A stretch of 64,000 bases of DNA, taken from contig JBLDXI010000002.1 of the NCBI GenBank assembly GCA_047495785.1, positions 1,612,001-1,676,000 on the forward strand, in the 5' to 3' direction. Source of the DNA: Lepidodermella squamata. Lineage: Eukaryota > Gastrotricha. Below the pieces are notes generated by a model. It saw only the letters and a list, made by a program, of their open reading frames with translations. It was not told the DNA's origin and did not search any database. A program made the position numbers and the translations under genes. Below are positions 47,501-57,722 of the stretch, in pieces. Position 1 is the first letter of the stretch; each line of letters begins with the position of its first letter.

Positions 47501-50421
47501 GGAAGTTTGCTCTGGGAGACTCTGGGAGGTAGTCATGGAATGCACGTAGGAAGACGCTGCTTTTAATTATCGAGTTAGCGCTATCTCATGGTCGCCGTTG
47601 CCAAGTATTTCGTTCGAACACGACGCAAAATACACTCAATTTTTGTTCACAAGTTTTAAATTTGATCAAAAGTTATTATTAATAATTAATGTTCAGTGTT
47701 ATTTTCCGGGACCCGCCGTCTCGCCGCCCATCTCCGCTCACTTGTCGATCTGAGCCCGCTTATCAGCATCCAGCTCCACATCCGCGGCCGTTGCGCCGTC
47801 GGTGCCAATTACCCCGCCAGCCTTTGTCGAACCTTCCGCATCCTTCGAACGCCCAGTGACCGGTAGGGTACGCAGTCGGCTGCCTCCAGTGAAGTTACCG
47901 TTAGAGCCGTTTGGGGGAAGTTTTGCCCCCCCCCCCGGGTCATCCGGGACTAGATTTGAATTTGAATTCACCCCCATGCTGTTTAGCGGGGTTGAATTGT
48001 GCCAACAGTGTCTAGTTTTCCGAATAGAACTTTGCGTGTTAAAGGTGTGCAAGTAGCAGGGTGATCAGCCTTTTGTTTTTACTACACATCCCTGCGATAA
48101 AATTGCTGCGTCCTAGAAGACGCACCGTCACGACCCAGTACTCATGCTCATGGTATGCTAGGTTAGATGAGGCCTCGTAACCAAAATACTCCGAATACGC
48201 TCCGAATATGAAAGGGCGAAGGTTGCTTGCCCCTACAGTTTGGACGTTCCGAGAGGACATCCGCCATCTGAATTGATAAATCGCATCATCATCCTTGAAA
48301 ATTTGATTTTTTAAATTAAATTTGACCTTGGAATATTGTGAAAATTCAGTTTTAAGGAATTTAAAAAAATGTGTCCTTTTTTAGGCTCGATTTTCGGCCT
48401 TGAAGCGGCCATCCCTGCGTCACAAGGCAGTTCCGACTCGCAGCTACACCAACAACAAGCTGCCGAGAAACCCCAGGCTCAGAAGCATGTTGAGACGAAA
48501 GTTGACGATACGCGAATTCAAGAACTCGAGTCTGAAATCTCGCATTTGAAAGTTCAAGTCAATCTGCTGCACAGTATTAAAGAAACCCTGCAAACCCAAC
48601 ACGAACAAGAACTGGACGTAATTAGAAAGTCGTACCAACGGCAAATCGACGAGGTCGAACAAGCTTCTCGTCATAAGGAGGATCGATTGAAGCTAAATTT
48701 GAGTGACGTGACTGAAGAGCTCGAGGCGACGCGGAAAAGACATCAAGATGAGTTGACTGAAAAGTCCTTATCTCACAAATCTGAGCTCGAGCGGTTGATT
48801 CGAGAACGGGACGAACATATTCGTCAAATGCAGAACCGCCATAGACAGGATATGATCGAATTGAGACGAGCACATGAAGAACAGGTAAATTTGGTTTTCA
48901 ACTAAATTTTACAAATTTTTCAAATTTATTTTAAGGTGGGACTGTTGCGAGCCGAGCGTCGAGCTGATGCAGCAGCGGCTGGAGCGGCGCCTGAGCTGAA
49001 AGTTTTAGCCGACCAACTCGCCGATCTCGAATCGAATGTCCAACAGCGCCACGAGTCGTCGATGAGCTTAAAAATGGTCATGTTCAGCGATCGTGAGGCT
49101 AATTTACGTAGCCAAGAGGCGGCCCTCGTCAAAGAGCGTGAGCAAATGCGACAGGCGCTGATGCAACTCGAACAAGCTCGTAATGAATTGCAGCAACAGC
49201 GATGGATGGCCGAGCAGAAGGAGGCGAAATTGTCGGCTATGCAAGTTGCGCTGGAGGAGGAGCGAAAACGGCAGGCGGAGACTGCTGACCGCGACCGGGT
49301 TCACGTCGACAAGATGCGGACTGATATGGTTGAAGAACATAGTAAATTGCTGCAGGAAATATTCCGGGAAAGGCAGCGCATTGCTCAAGAGTCAGAACAC
49401 GTCGAGGCTGAGCATCGTCGTTTGATTTCTGCTAAAGCCGATTTGTTGCACCAGCAAGCTATCAGCAATCAAACCATCGCCCAGGCTAGACAGGCCGAGG
49501 ACAAAATGCAGGCCGAAGCGAGTAAATTGCTAGTCGACCGCGAGAAAATGTTGGTCGAATTGCGGACCTTGGACGAGGAACGAATGTCTGTAGGAAAGTT
49601 GCGACAGGAAATCGACGAAATGCGCCGATCGGCTGAGCAGAAACTGCGCGATGCTGAACTGATAGCGTCGCGTGGCAGCGAAGCCATGGCGGCTGCCGAG
49701 GCGATCCGGCGCGAAGTTGTCGATTTGAAGCAGCAAATTGCCGAGAAGCAAGCGGCGATTAGCGATGCTCAGGCTGCTTTCATTGAGGTTAGTTGACATA
49801 GTACCTCTTTATTTCATTTTGATAAAAAATGAAATGAAAAATGAATAAAAACGATAAGTTGAAAAATTCCACCTTAAATTTTTTTTTAATTTTTACATAA
49901 AAAAATTCCTCCTTAAAATGTATTAATTTTAATTTTTTACTTCTCTCTATTAATTTATTAATTTTCAATTTTGTATTTTTGGCTTATTAAAGAAGTCTCT
50001 ACAATTATATTACCTGTGTTTAATTATAACTATTCATATTCGTTTTTAGGAGCAAAATCGCTTCAATAAAGAGCGGAGTGAATTTGACCTACTGCGCCGA
50101 AATATCGTCTGCAGCCAGTGCAATCGCGGCCTCTCAACGGGTGAAGTGCGGAAAGTTATGCTCGAAACCTCGCCGCAGTACACCGATATTCGCGAGCAGT
50201 TGCATCAGTTGGAACAAAAAATGGGCGCAGATTTGCGCGAAAATCAGCCGGCTGAACGCGATGTCCCGACTACGCGTGTCAGATTCGAACAGACGACGAC
50301 TACTTCAACAAAGAAGTCGAGCAAGAAATCACCCGCTAAGAAGGACGATTTCGACTACGAGGCCGAGCGATTATGGCTGGCTCAACTTCAACGGCACCGT
50401 ATCAACTCGACGCTCCATTGA
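44576..50421 (+). CDS. FBF1: Fas-binding factor 1 (ciliary transition-fibre protein)
   Basis: Exons 44576-45542, 45631-45711, 45943-46413, 48385-48884, 48936-49787 and 50050-50421 give 1080 aa (human 1133). FBF1 sits on distal appendages/transition fibres of the basal body and gates import into the cilium. The N-terminal half is disordered and Ser/Pro-rich, with acidic motifs (FDIDDLLDDIGDQKP, FDDFEVDSLLPDE, ASILLDSDSDLFTASGDF). The C-terminal half is a long coiled coil from TRIQELESEISHLKVQV onward, rich in Gln/Glu/Arg heptads (MQVALEEERKRQAE), ending with a conserved segment containing FDLLRRNIVCSQCNRG and LAQLQRHRINSTLH. Intron 3 (1971 nt) carries a foreign-looking insertion; intron 5 is 262 nt and AT-rich. 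A T-rich tract with AG at 44561-44562 lies 13 nt before the start codon. The spacer from DET1 is 251 nt. Confidence 0.88.
46560..48300 (-). mobile_element. Transposon-like insertion in FBF1 intron 3
   Basis: This block differs in composition from the AT-rich introns around it. On the minus strand a frame of about 110 codons (47308-46967) is followed by a TATATAA box (about 46815-46821) and an AATAAA (about 46767-46772), the promoter-plus-polyadenylation layout of an LTR. A further minus-strand frame lies at 48052-47738, Gly/Pro-rich and without recognised motifs. The left edge has a 14-bp direct repeat (AGTGGAATTAAGGC near 46608 and 46672) around TTAATTAA low-complexity DNA. No RT or integrase motif was found, so class and borders are uncertain. 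Confidence 0.4.
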
Positions 50422-50736
50422 ACACGAAAAAATATTATTATTATTATTGTGATAAAATATTTATTAAATTATTGTGATGTTCCAAGCGTTTGCTCAAAAG
50501 CTTTTCGATGGTAAACTATTTCACTGATCTCAATTTTAACGCACGTGTGATCTCATTTTTATTGTGTGAATTTCCCAATTGCCACGGTTGTGCCTTGAGC
50601 TGATTTTTTAAATTGAAAATAAACACATTATTCGTATATTTTTTGGTGTTTTTATTCTTCATACAAGTCTGGAAAAAATGATAAAAAGCAAGCGAGTTTA
50701 CGCCGAAAGAAAACACCGAATTTAAGGTAGCTGATT
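50422..50736. other. Convergent 3' flanks of FBF1 and the ankyrin gene
   Basis: FBF1 3' end with TATTATTATTATTG low complexity near 50430-50445. AATAAA occurs near 50618 (plus strand). I see no gene. Confidence 0.6.
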
Positions 50737-51516
50737 CTAGCCCTTCACGCTCGAGCTTTTCTGGCGAGTCGTTAGACTCATCTTTTTCTTGCCGATGACA
50801 TCGCCATCAATAGTATTGCTTTGAAGCAACTCAGCAGTTCCGCGGTGTCCATTTTTAGCCGCATAATTGACCGCTGAATACCCAGCCACAGTTCTCAGAG
50901 CCAGGTTAGCGCCATAGTGGCGAAGCAGGGAGATCACATCGCGATTCCCATTCCAAGCCGCCTCGAATATCGCCGTAGATCCCACCCTACTGACAGCATT
51001 AACATCAGCGCCGTGTTTCAGCAACAGCTCGACAATCTCGCAGTGGCCAAATTCGGCAGCCCAGATAAGCACTGTCCTGCCAAAGTCGTCCCTGCTGTCC
51101 AGATTCGCCCCTCGCTCCAGGAGCAGTTTCACCGAGTCGCAATGGCCGTTACAGGCTGCTTCTAACAAAGCGGTAGATCCGCCGGAACTTCGAGAATTCA
51201 AATCAGCGCCATTTTCAAGTAAAACTTCTATCACGTCGTTAAAGCCAGCCCAAGCCGCCCAATTCAGCGCTGTCCGGCCGTCTGTTGACCGAGCATTCAC
51301 ATCGGCACCTCGTTGTAGCAGGAATTTCACAACCGCAATCTGGCGGTTAAGAGCTGCCCAGAATAACGCTGTCGAGTTGTCGTAGGTGGCGAAGCGCGTG
51401 TTGACGTCGAGCCCGTTGTCTAGCAGACGGGCGACTTGGTCGACATTGCCGTCTCTAGCTACCTTCAACAAGTCTGGTAGTTTGTTTTCTTCGACTAAAG
51501 TTGATTTCCTCTCCAT
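50737..51516 (-). CDS. Small ankyrin-repeat protein, single exon
   Basis: 259 aa, no introns. Made almost entirely of six to seven ankyrin repeats of 33 residues, with well-kept motifs: STALFWAALNRQIAVVKFLLQRGADVNAR, GRTALNWAAWAGF, STALLEAACNGHCDSVKLLLERGA, GRTVLIWAAEFGHCEIVELLLKHGADVNA and STAIFEAAWNG. A short N-terminal cap (MERKSTLVEENKLPDLLKVA) and a basic, Ser-rich tail (GKKKMSLTTRQKSSSVKG) flank them. The near-identical, high-consensus repeats suggest recent expansion. Function unknown; a protein-binding adaptor is likely. It is not a close relative of the ankyrin gene at the left edge by motif detail. Confidence 0.85.
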   Translation of the reverse strand: MERKSTLVEENKLPDLLKVARDGNVDQVARLLDNGLDVNTRFATYDNSTALFWAALNRQIAVVKFLLQRGADVNARSTDGRTALNWAAWAGFNDVIEVLLENGADLNSRSSGGSTALLEAACNGHCDSVKLLLERGANLDSRDDFGRTVLIWAAEFGHCEIVELLLKHGADVNAVSRVGSTAIFEAAWNGNRDVISLLRHYGANLALRTVAGYSAVNYAAKNGHRGTAELLQSNTIDGDVIGKKKMSLTTRQKSSSVKG

Positions 51517-51963
51517 AGCGCGTTTTTTGGCTTTGTGTTTTCGGTATCAGCACTTTCTTTCAAGAACTTGAGTTTATCTCACTTTTCTGTTATTATCTCT
51601 CTGGGATGATAAGCAGCGTCAGACCTTGTTGTTTCAGCGCAGATTTTCTGAACTCAGATTTCACGTCTAGGTACCGTTAGGGAAATCCGGGTACGAAAAA
51701 CGCTTTCAAAATTTCAGAATTTTTTTAGAGGAACCAAACGCAAACTTTAAAAAATTCATTTTCGAATTTCGAATTTATTTCAATTTTATTTCAATTTTTC
51801 TGAAATTAGCCATGAGATTTCCAAAAAATTTCCATAAAAGAAAGCTTCGAGAGAAATCGTTATTCAAAATGCGGTTCATTTTGAAGTAGTACCCAAACTT
51901 CAACTGAGATTGCATCCTTCAAAATTTTATTTAGAAAATGACTGACTTTAGAAAATGTAATGA
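51517..51963. other. Intergenic between two minus-strand genes
   Basis: AT-rich with short repeats of AATTTTATTTCAATTT type around 51780. I see nothing further. Confidence 0.6.
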
Positions 51964-53142
51964 TTAAGCTGCAATATCAGCAAGAGATTCCTGACGACAA
52001 CAAACTCCAGGAAAATTATGAACAAAAAAATCGGCAATCCAAACAACGGCAATACCAGCAATGTAAAGCATTTGATAGTTCAATATCGGGCTACTCTGAG
52101 CTCGAATAGCGAAGAGCGAAATTACCATGCCGATGAAGGCGAAAATTTCAACGATGAAAAACGCCAGGGTGACCTTGACCTCATGCAGGTCTTTGTACCG
52201 CTTCGACAGCGGCAGAACTGTGAAGCAGACAACGGCATGCCATAGAAAAATCGGGAAGAAATGAATCATTTTAATAACAGTCATCGTATCCCGCCACTCG
52301 AGTTCCTTCGCATAGCCGTACGATGAGTAGATCATGAGCATTGCCAGGAAAATACAGTTGATCAGCGCCAATATGCAGTGGATCAATTTGATTGAAATCG
52401 AAATTTTTTCGCATTGCAGGCGAACAGATTTGTAAACACTGCCGCCATCTTTCAAGCAAATGAAGGTTGTAGGCTTGCGAAGATTAGCCGCCTGAGCTAC
52501 ATGGAAGACAAAGGTCAATACTGAGAATAATATCGCCCCTTTAAGCGACAGGCCAAATGGGATTTTCGGAGGTCGACCTTCAGGGAAAATGTAGCTGATA
52601 GCTTCAAGGCTATCGGCAGATTCCGCATTGTTCAGCTCGATATACACTAAAATCGCCCCGATTGCGATAAGCCACGCTGCTCCTATTGCGTAGAAAACGG
52701 CTATTCCAACGAATTCCATCGAGTTTTTGCACGAATCTTTCGTTGTCAGGCCGAATGTGAGGCAAATGTGGATTAGGATGATGATAAGTGGCGCTTGGAT
52801 CGGGAAAATCGCTTTATTGCAAGGTATCTTGCATTTACTAAGCGCATCTTCGACTGATTCCGAGGTAACCTCAATCAAGTAGGACTTTGATTTCTCAACC
52901 CGTTGGCTGCTGTTCAGGGGTCCATGAGACGTTTTTCCGGTGAAGTTGTTGTAAGAGCCATGGTTGACGTAGTAAAGGGCTGGTTCGAAATCGTATTCAC
53001 ATCGAGTGATGCAGGTTGATTTTTTAAGGTAGCCAAAAGCAGCCCAGAAAATTGTGATGAATAGCATAACACTGAGGAGACAATTGACCACCTTAAGCGC
53101 AATTGCCAGTCGGTCATTTCGAAACATTGATGAATCAGCCAT
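51964..53142 (-). CDS. Eight-span membrane protein with internal duplication, family unknown
   Basis: 392 aa in one exon. Hydrophobic segments lie at about residues 12-38, 112-132, 143-168, 193-217, 247-276, 288-310, 320-342 and 353-372. The two halves look like copies of a four-span unit: segment 1 (IALKVVNCLLSV...GYLK) and segment 5 (ISIKLIHCILAL...GYAK) share the K-x-x-x-C-x-L pattern and a GY-x-K end. The loop after segment 1 has two cysteine pairs (CITRC and CKIPC) and two N-x-S/T sites (NFTG, NSSQ), so it is probably outside the cell or in a vesicle lumen; the N-terminus is then cytosolic. No transporter or receptor motif is seen. Could be a tetraspan/MARVEL-like duplicate. Function not assigned. 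Confidence 0.75.
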   Translation of the reverse strand: MADSSMFRNDRLAIALKVVNCLLSVMLFITIFWAAFGYLKKSTCITRCEYDFEPALYYVNHGSYNNFTGKTSHGPLNSSQRVEKSKSYLIEVTSESVEDALSKCKIPCNKAIFPIQAPLIIILIHICLTFGLTTKDSCKNSMEFVGIAVFYAIGAAWLIAIGAILVYIELNNAESADSLEAISYIFPEGRPPKIPFGLSLKGAILFSVLTFVFHVAQAANLRKPTTFICLKDGGSVYKSVRLQCEKISISIKLIHCILALINCIFLAMLMIYSSYGYAKELEWRDTMTVIKMIHFFPIFLWHAVVCFTVLPLSKRYKDLHEVKVTLAFFIVEIFAFIGMVISLFAIRAQSSPILNYQMLYIAGIAVVWIADFFVHNFPGVCCRQESLADIAA

Positions 53143-53515
53143 ATCTCAATCCATAAACTATAATTCAAGAAAATTGAAGGCAGATATACAGTGATGCTGC
53201 GTGTTTTTTTGGAGAAAATGTGGTGCAATGCTTTTACGCTATGCAATATATTACTATATATGCCTCTGAGTACGCATCCTATATCGTAAATAGCTATCGG
53301 CTTCGTAGTACCGCGTATAGACCGCTTGTTTATGTACTGAGCGAGTAAAAAAGCGTGCGCGATCTATTTTTAGCGCAATATTTCTATTCATATATAGCCG
53401 CCATATCGTTGGAGTTTCGCTTCCGGGATTAAGGTGTCTCATGTTCAATAACAGAATTCGTACCAGCTCTTGTTTATTTTACCTCTTCAAATGATGCAAA
53501 AATGAGAAATTAATT

Positions 53516-55331
53516 TCATTGCTTTTTATACATCAAATCTGCTAAAACAGCTATGTGATCGCTTCCGAATACTTGATTAGGACAAGCTGTAAACTTGGCG
53601 ATTTCCTCTTCAACGTCATAAACTGGTAAATAACTGGTGACATCAAACTGCCCACACTCAGCAAAAACGTAATCAATCGGCCCGGCTAAGGTTGGTTTCC
53701 CATAGTTGGTATAAGAAAGTTCGCCTGAAGCCGGGAACATTTTAAACTCCGCCGCGAGAAGGTCGTCCAACCCAGGCACGTCTTCATACTTGCCCTCAGG
53801 ATGCGGGAAATATTCCCGGTAATTTCCGATGATTTTACCAGCTGTTAGGAAGCTCAAAGCCGCACTTCGAAGATCAGCGTTGAAGTCACCGCAAAACACA
53901 ACCTTGGCACATTTTCCATTGATTTGCCGCTTCATCCGTGAAATCAGCCGTGAACAAATCAGAATTTGAATCAGCCGAACGATAGGGGCAGACCATAGGT
54001 AGAAAAGATGGGTATTAGCCACTACCAGGTGTTGATGGGTGTTCTTATCAACTAAATGCAGAAATTGAACAACAGATGACCTGGTTAGGAAACTTTCGCG
54101 AAGCTGAGGTACCCCCATCAAACAATCGTTCAAATCCGCAAATTCAGGATCATTTTCGAGCACTGAACAAATTATTTTCTCCTCTACTGCGACCAGCTCG
54201 AAGCGATCACGCCGGTAGAAGGTTGCTACACCTTCATTCGTGCCATTTTTCAGTGACAAATGCCCGGTATAACCGTAAGATTGAAGCATAGGAAGGTAGT
54301 CGTCTTCGAAAATGTGTCGATCAACCTCTTGAAGGCACATTATATCAGCCTGGTAGCCGGGTAATTCTTTCAAAATCAGCATTTTTCGGTATTTGATAGT
54401 CAAAAATTCGAGCGGGCAGTGCGGGAAAACATCAGTGATGTAGTCAAGTCGGCTGGTGTAGCTATCCGCCAAAATGTTGTAGGATAGGACCCTCAGAACA
54501 TGACTGGAAATTAAATCATAAAAAAAATCGAAAAAATTCCGAAAAAATCACTAACTTTCTCTCTTTTTCAGGGTAATTCCGCAAATGTTTCCTCTGTCTC
54601 CGCTCGAAAGGGTACTCTTCAACGCCCATCACAACCGGCTCGGCAGACTGAGCAAAAAGCGGTTCACCCGAGATCATTTCCGAATTTTCCCGACGAATCG
54701 GGGTGCATTTTAACCTCAAAATTTTCCCAACATGCGAGACCGTCGGGGTGAAAGCGAAACCATCCGCAACTTTTTCCCATTCCTCCGCATTGTCCATCGA
54801 TACAAACCATTCGAATTTACTTTCCAACTGGTCTGCCGAGTCGAGTTTCAGTTTCAGCGGAACAGGCAAGTTCGATATCGGTTTCTCGAACATCTGCACC
54901 GACTTGACAGTTGGAGGATTGACAACTATTCGATAGCTAGTACTGCCGAATCTAAACTCTGTAGCTTTAGTCCACCCTATCAAATTAGTCACTGTTTTCG
55001 AGTCCAACTTCTCGCCGTTTTCGTACAACCCCAAATGATCGACCGATATTTCTAGAACCCCTTAAATATTATCAGAGTGAATGAATAAAATAGTGTTAAT
55101 ACCTTCTTGGGGAGGAGGTTTTCCTTTCACCTTAATCGCCGGCTTCGGTTTCTTCTCTAATTTAGCGGCCATTCTTTGAAAGGCCCAAATAACGAATTCA
55201 TCCTTGGCGCGATGGAAGCAAACGTCATTAGATTGGCCATTCAGAGATGCGATCGTCTTCAGAGTAATTTTAAGAAGATCTTCGTCCTCGACACACCTCA
55301 CGTGAGCTAGATTTCGCGTTGATGATTCCAT
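53516..55331 (-). CDS. PDE12: 2',5'-phosphodiesterase 12 (EEP nuclease family)
   Basis: Exons 55331-55103, 55060-54556 and 54503-53516 give 573 aa (human 609). The N-terminal half holds the PDE12-specific region, with FEWFVSMDNAEEWEKVADGF and the KILRLKCTPIRRENSE stretch. The catalytic exonuclease-endonuclease-phosphatase domain starts at HVLRVLSYNILADSYTSRLD and includes LTIKYRKMLILKELPGYQAD, the metal-binding glutamate in MCLQEVDRH, EGVATFYRRDRF, ANTHLF, the FCGDFNADL motif and the terminal GSDHIAVLADL with its catalytic histidine. PDE12 removes 2',5'-oligoadenylates and trims poly(A) tails of mitochondrial transcripts. A mitochondrial presequence is not obvious in the first residues (MESSTRNLAHVRCVEDED), so location is uncertain. 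Angel/CCR4-like proteins are the alternative but lack this N-terminal region. Confidence 0.9.
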
Positions 55332-55495
55332 TGAAAATTATGATAGTTCAATTTCGAGATAAATAATAAATAACTAGGTATGATAAATATCTTGACCAGA
55401 AAATAAAATCTGATATAAAATGACTGGGATATATACCGCTCGATCATGATATTGCATCATTACAGCTGATAAGATAAAGAACAACAGCAGATTAC

Positions 55496-55569
55496 AACTT
55501 TTTTCCGAGAATTAAGGCCTGCGATCGCCCTTGCTTGCGATCGCAGGCCTTAATTCTCGGAAAAAAGTT
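55496..55569. repeat. Perfect inverted repeat, 33-bp arms, 8-nt loop
   Basis: Left arm 55496-55528 and right arm 55537-55569 are exact reverse complements over 33 bp, with loop CCTTGCTT. Each arm carries AAGGCCT and GCGATCGC. No mismatch, bulge or G-T pair is needed. Confidence 0.97.
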
Positions 55570-55912
55570 TTGCGTTTGAATAATTCGCACACCTGATGCA
55601 ATATTACGCGGGTGATTCATATTTAACAGCGCGTGATTCATAGTGCGTGACTCATTGTGGTATTTTTTTTACCCGAGCGAGCACAAGACACAAGATCGAC
55701 AACGCTCAACCGTCCCATAGCCAAAATATTACAAAAAATTGTATCAATAAAATCATTTTTTGGACGGTATTCTCCAAAAGCTGTGACCTTTTATTGAAAT
55801 CATCGTAAATTTGCATTTCTACTTTACCTATATTACCATCCGAATAACCGGCAGAAATGAGTGACCTTGTTGATACAGCGTTTCCCATGAGTAGCTCAAC
55901 TATTTTCTAATT

Positions 55913-56080
55913 TTTGAACTTTTTGCTGGAGATTCAACTAGGTCCATTGCGATTTGAACGATGTAAATGAATTTTACTGAAAAAAAAAGAAAATTTACCG
56001 TAGAAAACCCAGGAAACCCAGATGGTAACAGATTCGGTAATATTCGGAATTTTTTCCGGTTTGACCTAATTACCCTTCTT
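55913..56080 (+). repeat. Dispersed repeat upstream of Irx, copy 1
   Basis: Resembles 57431-57616 in the same orientation. Shared blocks include AATTTACCG, a GAAAACCC/GAAAAACCCC run, GATGGTAAC, TTCGGTA/TTTGGTAATTTTCGG and CCGGTTTGACC/CCGGTTGGACC, at about 75% identity by eye. Non-coding. Confidence 0.6.
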
Positions 56081-57430
56081 AAGGAATTATTAATTTTCTA
56101 AGATTTTTTGGCCATGAAATGTGACTCCGCCTCTCATTTTAGACTTTCTGATCATTTTTTCCATTTATTTTCTTTGTTTGCGCTACTTATGGGACAGGTG
56201 TAAATATTTTTTGGCTAGGCTCCTGTTACATTTTAGTAAGAAATCAAATGAATTTTCGGAGTATTCACCCGGGAAGCACGGTTCGGTTATTCCTGTTTTT
56301 ATTCAAAATATACCCAGGTTTTCTCGTCACAATTTTTTTTCCAAATTTTCTGACCGTTGAAATGAGCAGAGCTATGAAGGTTTATTTTTTTTCTTTGTTC
56401 AAACTACGCAAAGAGTTGTTTTAGACGCGTGTGAGAAATAATGCTGCCATACCTGATACCTGTGTTTCGCCGTGAAATAACAACCTTAATAATTATTAGT
56501 CATTATTGTTTTTATGTAATTTACACCATTTAAACGCTCCAGCTTAACATAAGCGTACTCCGTGGACGGCCTGAAGAGAAAAGAGCAGCAGGAAGAGTGA
56601 TGATGATGATGATGATGACTAATGGTAGTTAGTGTCGTTGCCAAGTCGCTACCTCAACTTATATTGTCTCGCGTCCACGGCTGTGATAAGCGATCTTATA
56701 TAGCAACGAGTCTTTAAATTTTAATAAAATGACGCGTTTACAGATGATATCAGGTCATCATCGTTAATACAGATTTGCAGAGATAGTTTTATGCGAAAAG
56801 ACAGCGTGTTATAAGCTGCTGGTTATGCTTTTTCACTCTAGTACAACATGACAGTTATACGGCCGGATGCGCGTTGCCGCGGTCGCGGAAGTTTATCGCA
56901 GATTTACCTCGATGTTCCTGTCTCGCTGGCTAAGATCTTATTCACAAAGCTAATGTTCCGTAACTCATCATGTCGCGCGCTGCTTTGTTAACAACACAGT
57001 CACCTTGAATCTTTGCATCCGCAGTTCACTTTATATTGAAATGGGGACGCGGAACGATCTGATGAACCCACCTTCGAGTTCATAATACTAGTTTAATTAA
57101 CAGGTGTAAAAGATCGAAATCAGCCTGCATTCGGGTCTTCGTAGATCATTGATAACTCTGTGTTAAAGGACGCAGATTGTCGGATAAAATTAAGACAATA
57201 AATAGAGGAAACCCCCGCGAAATTATTATAAAATAGGAAAAATAAAGTGAAAAGTAAAATTTTCAAATGAGATTCGAAGTTTCCGATAATGAAAGATTTC
57301 TCAAAATTGGATGGATCAGCCTAAATTGAAAATAAAATAAAAATTTATGCCGGCTTGAAGTTCGTTGGAGATTCGTCTTTTTAAATCAAATTTGGAACAG
57401 CGTGTCCCAGAAGTTGCGCAAGTTTCTATT

Positions 57431-57616
57431 ATTTTCAACATTTTGTTGGAAATTCAGCTTATTTTTTTTTAAATGAAACCTACCTTGAGAATGTTCCATC
57501 TTTTATCCACGATTTAACCGAAGAAATGAACAATTTACCGGAAAGAACCCGAAAAACCCCGATGGTAACCGGTTTGGTAATTTTCGGTATTTTACCCGGT
57601 TGGACCCAATTTCTCC
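57431..57616 (+). repeat. Dispersed repeat upstream of Irx, copy 2
   Basis: Partner of 55913-56080. It is followed after about 60 bp by telomere-like repeats. Confidence 0.6.
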
Positions 57617-57673
57617 GGACTGTTTTAATCCCATTAACAAGTGATTACTATTTATCGGGATTTTTCGATTCCT

Positions 57674-57722
57674 GGTTAGGTTAGGTTGGGGTTAGGGTAA
57701 GGGTTAGGGTTAGGTTAGGGTT
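57674..57722 (+). repeat. Interstitial telomere-like repeat (TTAGGG/TTAGG)
   Basis: About eight GGTTAGG(G) units in 49 bp, some of the GGTTAG, GGGTAAG and TTGGGG type. TTAGGG is the ancestral animal telomere repeat; mixed units indicate an old, drifting tract. Confidence 0.75.

Noticed and set aside
55706-55888. 60-codon minus-strand frame starting MGNAVST, a possible myristoylated protein or first exon
   Set aside because: No second exon with matching phase was found and the end is hydrophobic AT-rich sequence; kept only as a note.
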